Positions 1-5,525 of a stretch of DNA of 5,525 nucleotides are shown here, piece by piece. The translations under genes were made by a program, and so were the position numbers. Positions within the stretch are counted from its first letter, which is position 1, and every line of letters starts with the position of its first letter. The DNA is taken from NCBI GenBank assembly GCA_964647785.1, contig CAZYJD010000117.1, positions 1-5,525 on the forward strand, in the 5' to 3' direction. The notes beneath the pieces are model-generated. The model saw only the letters and a list, made by a program, of their open reading frames with translations, did no database searches and was not told the DNA's origin. This stretch comes from CAZYJD01 sp964647785. GTDB lineage: Bacteria > Bacteroidota > Bacteroidia > NS11-12g > UBA9320.

Positions 1-1033
1 TCACGAAGCGGAATCCGCTAAAACCAAGCAGAACATTGTTATTCACCTGCACGTTCCTGTAAAAATTCTGGTCTCTGTTATAAACCTCATAGGTATAACG
101 GGCAGGTACGAAGTAATTTTCTGTAATGAAGTGGATGTAATCCGAAATCTGAACATTGGCACTTAGATTAGCGATAGGTTTACTGAAAGTATTAAAATCA
201 GCGGTATTGGGATCACCACGGCCATATAGATGTCCGCCTCCTATGCTGATATTTCTTTTTGATGTACCCCGGGTGTAAGTTGCATAGGCCAAGTTGCCCC
301 ATGCCCGAATGCCCCATGTACCAACAATGAGCATATCCCCAACAGCCAGGTGGTTTTGCTCATCAAAGCTGTAACGATATTTTGGCGTTACATAAAATGG
401 AATGGTGGTGATGGTGGTGCCCATGCCCATGCTGAAGTTATCGTCAATGCCATATTGAACATCGTGTATCCCAAAAAAGATGGTGTTGTAATACAATTCA
501 CCTTTTTTCAGATTGAAGGCAGAAGGAGCGAAAAAATAACGACTGTCGTGTTCATAGGTGGTGTCCTGAACTCTTCTGTTGGTCTCCCAGTTTTGCCAAG
601 GAGCGGGGTTGTGAGCCTGGTCGGGCTCCGGTTCAGGTTCACTTGGAAGAGGCTCGGGTGAACTTTCAACCGTAGTAAAGTAGAGTTCACTCAGGTTGTA
701 GGCGAGAATGGTTGCTTTCTCGTCTGCTTGTGAATTTTGGATCTGATTGCCAAGGTTTCGCATGCCAATGAATTTATCACTGCAATCTTTCATGCTGATT
801 ATTATCCCCTCTGAGGTTTCGCTGATGGTCGCAAATTTGTGGCGGCAGAGATCATTATAATCAACCATGTTGGCGTATTCAATGTTCTTATTGAACAATT
901 TCTTTTCAAGCAAACTTTGGGTGGTTTCATCAATTAAACCAACGCGATCATTGATGGCGAGCCTGCTTTGTGCCATGGCATTGACCCCGCCAAAAGCAAT
1001 GATTAAGATTGCAAAAAATACCTTGTTTTTCAT
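1..1033 (-). CDS. Exported protein of unknown function, probable outer-membrane beta-barrel; 3' end missing
   Basis: The frame opens at an ATG (complement of CAT at 1031-1033) and stays open for 344 codons to the window edge, so the C-terminus is missing. Residues 1-21 form a signal peptide: a basic start (MKNK), a hydrophobic core (VFFAILIIAF) and a probable cleavage site after AMA (19-21). Residues about 22-122 form a small globular region with two cysteines (C62, C84) that could pair in the periplasm. Residues about 125-139 are a proline/glutamate linker (SSPEPLPSEPEPEPD). From about 165 the sequence becomes aromatic-rich with alternating hydrophobicity. It starts with a block reading FFAPSAFNLKKGE (167-179), followed by 'YGIDDNFSMGMG' and 'IPFYVTPKYRY'; this pattern is familiar from uncharacterised Bacteroidota outer-membrane barrel proteins. 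Export is well supported. The barrel is inferred, and I cannot assign a ligand or function. It follows the GlcD-family gene on the same strand at 63 bp and may be co-transcribed or have its own promoter. Confidence 0.85.
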   Translation of the reverse strand, partial: MKNKVFFAILIIAFGGVNAMAQSRLAINDRVGLIDETTQSLLEKKLFNKNIEYANMVDYNDLCRHKFATISETSEGIIISMKDCSDKFIGMRNLGNQIQNSQADEKATILAYNLSELYFTTVESSPEPLPSEPEPEPDQAHNPAPWQNWETNRRVQDTTYEHDSRYFFAPSAFNLKKGELYYNTIFFGIHDVQYGIDDNFSMGMGTTITTIPFYVTPKYRYSFDEQNHLAVGDMLIVGTWGIRAWGNLAYATYTRGTSKRNISIGGGHLYGRGDPNTADFNTFSKPIANLSANVQISDYIHFITENYFVPARYTYEVYNRDQNFYRNVQVNNNVLLGFSGFRFV

Positions 1034-1047
1034 GTGGTGTGTTTGAA

Positions 1048-1055
1048 CAAATGTA
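1048..1055 (-). promoter_or_regulatory. Candidate Bacteroidota -7 element upstream of the exported-protein gene
   Basis: On the minus strand this reads TACATTTG, an exact match to the Bacteroidota sigma-factor -7 consensus TAnnTTTG. It ends 14 bases before the ATG, so transcription would start only a few bases ahead of the start codon and leave a very short leader. No clear -33 TTG lies 18-21 bases further upstream, so this rests on one short motif and may be chance. Confidence 0.3.
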
Positions 1056-1096
1056 TGCACAACCGCTGAAAACAGCATATGGTAAAAGTCAAAATA

Positions 1097-2503
1097 TCAG
1101 TCGGGTAAAATTTTATCTGGATTTAAAATTCCTTTGGGATCAAACGCTTTTTTGATGGCGCGCATGAGTTCGAAATTTGTGCCCGACATCACTTCATTCA
1201 TGTACTTTTTTTGAACCCAACCAATGCCGTGTTCTCCGCTGATGGTGCCACCCAAGCGCCGACAGAGACGGAATACTTCGCGTATACCTTCTTCCAGTTC
1301 CGGGCCATTCCAGGCGTCGTCGGTCATCATGCCTTTTAGAATATTCACGTGCAAATTGCCATCACCTGCATGTCCGTAACAAATCGATTCAAAACCATAT
1401 TGTTCACCAATGGTTTTGACTCCTTCGAGCAATTCGGGCAAGGCATTTCTGGGAACCACCGTATCTTCTTCCTTGTAGATGGACGTTGTTTGGATGGTTT
1501 CGCCAATGGCCTTTCTTATTTTCCACCAATGTTCCTGCCTTTCGGCTTCATCTGCAAACAAAAGCTCATGCAGCCCTTCATTCTCAAGAATTTGTTGAAG
1601 AACTTCAGCTTCTTTCCATAGCACATCCATATCATTTCCATCCAACTCGATCAATAGATAGGCTTCATGTCCCTCTTGAAAGGGAAAACTCAGGTTTAAG
1701 GCTTTGGCACTTATTTCGATGCCCTTGCGTTCCATCAATTCAAGTGCAGACGGCTGCAATCCACCTAGGAAAATGGCATTAACTGCTTTACTGGCCGGCC
1801 GAAAATCTTGGAAACCTGCAAGAAATAAAAGTCTGTAGGCTGGTCTTGGTAGCAACTTCAAAACGGCTCTTGTCACAATACCCAGAGTGCCTTCACTTCC
1901 GGTAATCAACTGGCTTAAATTATAGCCTGTTGAATTTTTCAAGGTGTTGGCGCCAGTCCAAATTACTTCGCCATTGGCCAAAACTACTTCGAGATTCAAC
2001 ACATGGTCTCGGGTTACCCCGTATTTCAATGCCCTTGGTCCCCCGGAGTTATGAGCAATGTTCCCACCAATCAGACAGCTACCTCTGCTGGCCGGATCCG
2101 GTGCGTAGAACAATCCATGCACTTCAGCTGCTTTGTTGAGTTCCTCATTGATTACCCCGCATTGCACCCTTGCTTGAAAATTCAATGGATCAATTTCCTC
2201 AATGCAATTCATTTTTTCAGTGGACAATACAATACCACCTCTCACCGGCAAAGCTCCACCACTCAAGCCAGTGCCTGCCCCTCTTACCGTGAGCGGTATT
2301 TCTTCTTCATTACAAAAGCGAACAATCTTGCTCACCTCATCGGTATTCATGGGAATCACCACTGCTGAAGGAAGGAAAAACAAGTCTTCGGTATAATCAC
2401 GACCATAGTCTGAGATTTCTTGCACTTCAGTCGCTAAGATCAAACAATCTTTTCCTATCAACTTCTTAAGGGTTTGAATTTGATCTTTATTCAGTGACGT
2501 CAT
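1097..2503 (-). CDS. FAD-binding 2-hydroxyacid dehydrogenase, GlcD family (glycolate / D-lactate / D-2-hydroxyglutarate dehydrogenase type)
   Basis: A complete 468-residue flavoprotein of the usual length for solo GlcD-type enzymes, which oxidise a 2-hydroxyacid to the 2-oxoacid and pass electrons from FAD to an acceptor. The N-terminal FAD-binding domain (about 40-215) carries RGAGTGLSGGA (74-84), PDPASRGSCLIGGNIAHNSG (135-154), YGVTRDHVLNLEVVLANGE (161-179) and GSEGTLGIVT (202-211). The C-terminal FAD-oxidase domain carries EEDTVVPR (345-352), GHAGDGNLH (377-385), SGEHGIG (422-428) and FDPKGILNPDKI (454-465). H378, H385, E423 and H424 match the residues that bind the catalytic divalent metal in D-2-hydroxyglutarate dehydrogenases. 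No signal peptide, membrane helix or fused Fe-S domain is present, and no glcE or glcF neighbour is visible. The family is certain. The substrate cannot be read from the sequence; D-lactate, glycolate and D-2-hydroxyglutarate are all possible, so no gene symbol is given. It is divergent from the peptidase gene. The ATG start has no Shine-Dalgarno but agrees with family N-termini. Confidence 0.96.
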   Translation of the reverse strand: MTSLNKDQIQTLKKLIGKDCLILATEVQEISDYGRDYTEDLFFLPSAVVIPMNTDEVSKIVRFCNEEEIPLTVRGAGTGLSGGALPVRGGIVLSTEKMNCIEEIDPLNFQARVQCGVINEELNKAAEVHGLFYAPDPASRGSCLIGGNIAHNSGGPRALKYGVTRDHVLNLEVVLANGEVIWTGANTLKNSTGYNLSQLITGSEGTLGIVTRAVLKLLPRPAYRLLFLAGFQDFRPASKAVNAIFLGGLQPSALELMERKGIEISAKALNLSFPFQEGHEAYLLIELDGNDMDVLWKEAEVLQQILENEGLHELLFADEAERQEHWWKIRKAIGETIQTTSIYKEEDTVVPRNALPELLEGVKTIGEQYGFESICYGHAGDGNLHVNILKGMMTDDAWNGPELEEGIREVFRLCRRLGGTISGEHGIGWVQKKYMNEVMSGTNFELMRAIKKAFDPKGILNPDKILPD

Positions 2504-2513
2504 ACTCAGGTGC

Positions 2514-2535
2514 TTTTGGTATTATTGAACCAAAA
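2514..2535. repeat. Perfect inverted repeat in the divergent promoter region (possible operator)
   Basis: TTTTGGT at 2514-2520 is matched exactly by its reverse complement ACCAAAA at 2529-2535, with an 8-base spacer. It occupies about half of the 43-bp gap between the two divergent genes and overlaps the candidate -7 elements for both directions. Arms of this size are typical of binding sites for dimeric regulators. As RNA it would be a weak, AT-rich hairpin, so a DNA site is the likelier reading. The dyad is seen directly; the operator role is inferred. Confidence 0.4.
2520..2527 (+). promoter_or_regulatory. Candidate -7 element for the DPP IV gene
   Basis: TATTATTG differs from the Bacteroidota -7 consensus TAnnTTTG at one base and ends 19 bases before the TTG start, so the leader would be about a dozen bases. 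No clear -33 TTG is seen at the usual distance. The available upstream space is only 43 bp before the divergent coding region begins, so any promoter for the peptidase must lie here or inside the neighbour. Confidence 0.28.
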
Positions 2536-2538
2536 ATA
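2531..2538 (-). promoter_or_regulatory. Candidate -7 element for the GlcD-family gene
   Basis: On the minus strand this reads TATTTTTG, an exact match to TAnnTTTG. It ends 27 bases before the ATG at 2503, giving a leader of roughly 20 bases. The corresponding -33 region would fall inside the first codons of the divergent peptidase gene, where no strong TTG is evident. The match is to an AT-rich motif, so confidence is modest. Confidence 0.4.
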
Positions 2539-2546
2539 AAACGACC

Positions 2547-4778
2547 TTGAAGAAATTCATATACAGCCTCATGTTATTCATCCCTGCAAGCCTGCATGCC
2601 CAAGAAATGAATAATGACATCACCCTTGAAGATATTTGGAAAAAAGGCACCTTCCGAACGGAGTACGTTGGAGGTTATTTACCAATGGACAAAGGCGATG
2701 AATATGCCAGAATCATGTACAGTGCAGATTATCGCTTTGCCTATCTTGTGAAGTACAGTTACGAAAATGGAAAAGTGCTCGACACCCTGATCAACGGTCA
2801 GAAAATTGCATCCGCTAATAAAATGGATCGCTTTCTTTTCAGCAGTTTTGAACTGGATAAAGACCGAAGGCGCGCTTTGATTCCACTCAATGTGAGAAGA
2901 ATTTATCGCCATAGTTCCGAAGCCAATTTCATGTTGCTTGATTTAGAAAACTCCAGCCTGCGTCCGATTGCCGAAGGGAAAAGCATGTACGCCACTTTCA
3001 ATCCAGCAGGAACCCATATTGCCTATGTGCAGAACAACAATCTCTATGTACTGGACATGAAGAAATTCAAAACCAGGGCAGTTACGAAAGATGGAAAAAA
3101 GAACGCCATTATCAACGGTGCGGTCGACTGGGTTTATGAGGAAGAATTCAGCATGGACCGGGGATATGAATGGAATGCGGATGGCAGTCGACTGGCATTT
3201 TACCGATTTGACGAAAGCAGAGTAAAGGAATGGCAGATGCCTAGCTACGGAAAGTTGTATCCGGATTATGAGCATTTCAAGTACCCCAAAGCCGGGGAAG
3301 AGAATAGCATCGTGGATGTTTATGTATACGAGATTGGCAAAAGAAAGCCGATAAAGCTGGAAACAGGATCTGAAAACGACCAGTATCTGCCCCGAATAAA
3401 ATGGACCCGAGACCCTCTTGTTTTGAGTATTCAGCGGTTGAACAGATTACAGAATCACTGGGAACTCCTCATGGCCAATGCAAAAACGAAAAAACTAGAA
3501 GTGGTATTAGATGAAACGGATGAAGCCTATGTCGATATCAGTGATGACCTATATTTTCTGAAAGACGGCAAGCATTTCATCATGAAAAGTGAGCGCGACG
3601 GCTGGTGGCACTTGTATTTGCACAAGGTCAATGGCCCACAGGTCTATCAAATCACCAAAGGAACTTTCGAAGTTGATCAGCTTTTGGGTGTTGACGAACA
3701 AGCCGGCAGGGTTTATTATACCTCAACAGAAGTTATTCAGCGCATTGAGGGCAAAACCTATGACGGTTCTGTCGATCGCCACCTTTATTCCATTGGCTTG
3801 GAAGGCAAAGACAAAAAAATGCTCAGCAGCAAAGGTGGATCGCATTCAGCCAGCTTTAGCAGCGACTTCAAATACTACCTGCACACTTGGTCGAGTGTGA
3901 CACAACCACCTTACTTCGAAATTTGTAAAAATGATGGAAGTTCTGTCAGACTGATTGAGGACAATGCCTCTTTGCAAAAACAACTCAGCAATTACAACAT
4001 TTCTCCATTGGAATTCAGTTCGCTTGAAATCAAGAATGAAAACACGAGCTATTCACTGAATTATTACGCGATCTTGCCCAACAACTTCGACCGTAGTAAG
4101 AAATTGCCTGTGCTGATGCATGTTTATGGAGGACCTGGCAGCCAACAAGTTCGCAATCAATGGCTCGGGGCCAATTATTTATGGCATCAAATGCTGGCCA
4201 ATCGCTATGGATATGCCATCGTTGTGGTGGATAATCGCGGAACTGGTGGTAAAGGAGCCGCCTTCAAGAAGCTCACTTACAAGCAGCTGGGGAAATATGA
4301 AACCGAAGACCAGATTACGGCAGCCAGATCGTTGCAGAATATCCTTCCTGTTGATAGTTCACGGATCGGCATTTGGGGTTGGAGCTACGGCGGTTATATG
4401 AGCAGCCTCTGCATCAGCAAGGGCCATGAGACCTTTAAAACAGCGATCGCGGTTGCGCCTGTTACCAATTGGCGGTTTTATGACAACATTTACACCGAGA
4501 GGTATATGAGTACCCCGCAGTTAAATGCAGATGGTTATGACATCAATTCGCCACTCAGCCATGTAGACAGCATTCAAGGAAATTACCTCATCATTCATGG
4601 AACTGCTGATGATAATGTTCATTTCGAGAACACCGTAATGATGGTTGATGAGATGGTTAAAAAGAATATTGATTTTGATTCAGAATTTTATCCCAATAAA
4701 AATCACGGCATTTACGGAGGAAACACCCGCTTGCATTTATACAGAAGAATGACGCAATACATACTCGATCATCTCTGA
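2547..4778 (+). CDS. dpp4: Dipeptidyl peptidase IV-type serine peptidase (family S9), exported
   Basis: A complete 743-residue S9 peptidase expected to release N-terminal dipeptides from Xaa-Pro or Xaa-Ala peptides in the periplasm or at the cell surface. Residues 1-19 are a signal peptide (MKKFIYSLMLFIPASLHA, then Q). The DPP IV beta-propeller spans about 95-460 and the alpha/beta-hydrolase domain about 500-743. By motif comparison with human DPP IV, the triad is S613 (GWSYGGY, 611-617), D688 (HGTADDNVHF) and H720 (NHGIYG). The oxyanion tyrosine is Y527 (VYGGPGSQ), the S1-pocket residues are W642, Y645 and Y649 (NWRFYDNIYTERYM), the double glutamate that holds the substrate amine is E199-E200 (DWVYEEE) and the propeller arginine is R121 (YRHS). 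These favour DPP IV over oligopeptidase B or prolyl oligopeptidase; a prolyl tripeptidyl peptidase is the closest alternative. The start is TTG: a stop lies in frame at 2526-2528, and the next ATG (2571) would delete the basic n-region of the signal peptide. A peptide transporter gene follows 50 bp downstream, suggesting an operon. Confidence 0.95.
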   Translation: MKKFIYSLMLFIPASLHAQEMNNDITLEDIWKKGTFRTEYVGGYLPMDKGDEYARIMYSADYRFAYLVKYSYENGKVLDTLINGQKIASANKMDRFLFSSFELDKDRRRALIPLNVRRIYRHSSEANFMLLDLENSSLRPIAEGKSMYATFNPAGTHIAYVQNNNLYVLDMKKFKTRAVTKDGKKNAIINGAVDWVYEEEFSMDRGYEWNADGSRLAFYRFDESRVKEWQMPSYGKLYPDYEHFKYPKAGEENSIVDVYVYEIGKRKPIKLETGSENDQYLPRIKWTRDPLVLSIQRLNRLQNHWELLMANAKTKKLEVVLDETDEAYVDISDDLYFLKDGKHFIMKSERDGWWHLYLHKVNGPQVYQITKGTFEVDQLLGVDEQAGRVYYTSTEVIQRIEGKTYDGSVDRHLYSIGLEGKDKKMLSSKGGSHSASFSSDFKYYLHTWSSVTQPPYFEICKNDGSSVRLIEDNASLQKQLSNYNISPLEFSSLEIKNENTSYSLNYYAILPNNFDRSKKLPVLMHVYGGPGSQQVRNQWLGANYLWHQMLANRYGYAIVVVDNRGTGGKGAAFKKLTYKQLGKYETEDQITAARSLQNILPVDSSRIGIWGWSYGGYMSSLCISKGHETFKTAIAVAPVTNWRFYDNIYTERYMSTPQLNADGYDINSPLSHVDSIQGNYLIIHGTADDNVHFENTVMMVDEMVKKNIDFDSEFYPNKNHGIYGGNTRLHLYRRMTQYILDHL

Positions 4779-4781
4779 GAC

Positions 4782-4810
4782 TTGATTTTTCGTTGAAATA
4801 ACTATTTTTA
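4782..4810 (+). promoter_or_regulatory. Weak candidate promoter ahead of the POT transporter gene
   Basis: A TTG at 4782-4784 and TATTTTTA at 4803-4810 are separated by 18 bases. This resembles the Bacteroidota -33/-7 layout, with one mismatch to TAnnTTTG in the second element. It lies in the 50-bp gap between the peptidase stop and the transporter ATG. No terminator hairpin is seen in this gap, so read-through from the peptidase gene is at least as likely as an independent start. Confidence 0.2.
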
Positions 4811-4828
4811 CCCCATTAACAACAATCT

Positions 4829-5515
4829 ATGACAGAAGAAGTAATACTCGAAGAACACAAGGATGACGGTATGCCTGAGCATACCAAAGGGCATCCAAAA
4901 GGCCTGATGACCCTATTCTTTTCAGAAATGTGGGAGCGTTTCTGTTACTATGGCATGAGGGTTCTGCTCACCCTGTATTTGGTAAAATCTCTTATGAAAG
5001 GCGATTCGGATGCCGCTTTGATTTACGGAGCATATACAGGATTGGTTTATGCAGCGCCGATACTCGGTGGAAGAATGGCCGATAAATTCCTTGGCTATCG
5101 CTACGCCGTGATGTTAGGTGCCATATTGATGGCAATCGGTGAATTTCTCATTTTGGGCGGCAATGACTTCTGGTTGCTTGTAGGTATGGGTTCACTGATC
5201 GTCGGGAATGGATACTTTAAGGCCAATATCTCAACCATCGTAGGTAAGCTCTACAAAGATGGAGACCCCAGGAGAGATTCAGGTTTTACCATTTTTTATA
5301 TTGGTATCAATATTGGTGCGTTGCTGGCAACCACGGTGGTAGCTTATGTGGGTGAAACCTATGGCTTCGACAAGGGGTTTGGACTCGCCGGTATAGGCAT
5401 GCTCACGGGTTTGCTCATATTTTGGTCAGGTAGAAACAACTACAGCGCGGCATCGGGTTTGGAAATTACTGAGGAGGGGCGCAAAAAAGTATTGGGGCGC
5501 TACAATATGGCTTAA
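4829..5515 (+). CDS. POT/PTR-family proton-coupled di/tripeptide transporter, N-terminal half only (premature stop)
   Basis: This encodes the first 228 residues of an MFS peptide importer of the inner membrane. After a charged cytoplasmic tail (1-24) come six predicted helices: about 25-53, 61-82, 92-110, 113-137, 152-173 and 184-200. The POT signature ExxERxxYY is E33-M-W-E36-R37-F-C-Y40-Y41, followed by R44. The MFS loop GGRMADKFLGYR is at 80-91, the conserved TM4 lysine is K131 (FKANISTIVG) and the second PTR signature FYIGINIGAL is at 156-165. Family members are about 450 residues or more with 12-14 helices, so the whole C-terminal bundle is missing. The TAA at 5513-5515 falls in the cytoplasmic loop after helix 6, ten bases from the window end. 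Either the gene is truly broken or a sequencing or assembly error near the contig end shifted the frame. An A6 run at 5483-5488 is one candidate site: removing one A keeps the frame open to the edge. As written, it should not transport. It lies 50 bp after the DPP IV gene on the same strand. The ATG has no Shine-Dalgarno but fits family N-termini. Confidence 0.88.
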   Translation: MTEEVILEEHKDDGMPEHTKGHPKGLMTLFFSEMWERFCYYGMRVLLTLYLVKSLMKGDSDAALIYGAYTGLVYAAPILGGRMADKFLGYRYAVMLGAILMAIGEFLILGGNDFWLLVGMGSLIVGNGYFKANISTIVGKLYKDGDPRRDSGFTIFYIGINIGALLATTVVAYVGETYGFDKGFGLAGIGMLTGLLIFWSGRNNYSAASGLEITEEGRKKVLGRYNMA

Positions 5516-5525
5516 ACCAGTAACG

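Noticed and set aside
400..435. Repetitive GGTGGTGATGGTGGTG / CCCATGCCCATG stretch, considered as a tandem repeat
   Set aside because: It encodes the Met-Gly-Thr-rich strand MGMGTTITTI of the exported protein and is too short and irregular to count as a separate repeat element.
350..661. 103-codon open frame on the plus strand opposite the exported-protein gene
   Set aside because: It is antisense to a continuous 344-codon frame with a signal peptide and protein-like composition. Its own translation has no recognisable motif.
1065..1076. Small palindrome GCTGAAAACAGC between the two leftward genes, considered as a terminator
   Set aside because: The stem is only 4 bp with a 4-base loop and is not followed by a T-run on the minus strand, so it would not terminate transcription convincingly.
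1349..2396. Several overlapping plus-strand open frames opposite the GlcD-family gene
   Set aside because: The minus-strand frame carries every expected FAD and metal motif, and the opposite frames overlap each other and look like random antisense translations.
2679..3275. Minus-strand open frames inside the DPP IV gene
   Set aside because: They lie opposite well-conserved beta-propeller sequence and show no independent motif or start signal.
4779..4828. Gap between the peptidase and transporter genes, checked for a terminator
   Set aside because: There are T-rich stretches but no stem of useful length ahead of them, so a terminator is not supported.

Overview
The window looks like a piece of a Bacteroidota (Bacteroidetes) chromosome, probably a short contig. 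The protein types fit that phylum: a DPP IV-type S9 peptidase, a POT-family peptide transporter and a barrel-like surface protein with a 'FFAP..FNLKKGE' block. No start codon is preceded by a Shine-Dalgarno sequence, and the best promoter-like motifs match the Bacteroidota -7 consensus TAnnTTTG. The sequence is AT-leaning and densely coding, with no gap between genes longer than 63 bases.

Layout: two genes run leftward and two run rightward from a 43-bp divergent junction at 2504-2546. Leftward are a GlcD-family FAD-dependent 2-hydroxyacid dehydrogenase (1097-2503) and, 63 bp after it, an exported protein of unknown function (from 1033, running off the left edge after 344 codons). The exported protein has a signal peptide, a small N-terminal domain, a Pro/Glu linker and a probable outer-membrane beta-barrel. 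Rightward are a secreted dipeptidyl peptidase IV-type serine peptidase (2547-4778, TTG start) and, 50 bp after it, the first half of a proton-coupled oligopeptide (POT/PTR) transporter (4829-5515), which meets a stop codon after six predicted membrane helices, ten bases before the right edge.

The rightward pair makes functional sense: the peptidase would release dipeptides from Xaa-Pro/Xaa-Ala peptides outside the cytoplasm, and a POT carrier imports di- and tripeptides. The leftward pair has no obvious shared role. The divergent junction holds a perfect inverted repeat with 7-bp arms that overlaps the candidate -7 elements of both directions. It is the most interesting non-coding signal here.

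I found no RNA gene, mobile element, CRISPR array or convincing terminator, and nothing that amounts to a new biological system. The points worth checking are the junction dyad, the TTG start, the broken transporter and the uncharacterised exported protein.
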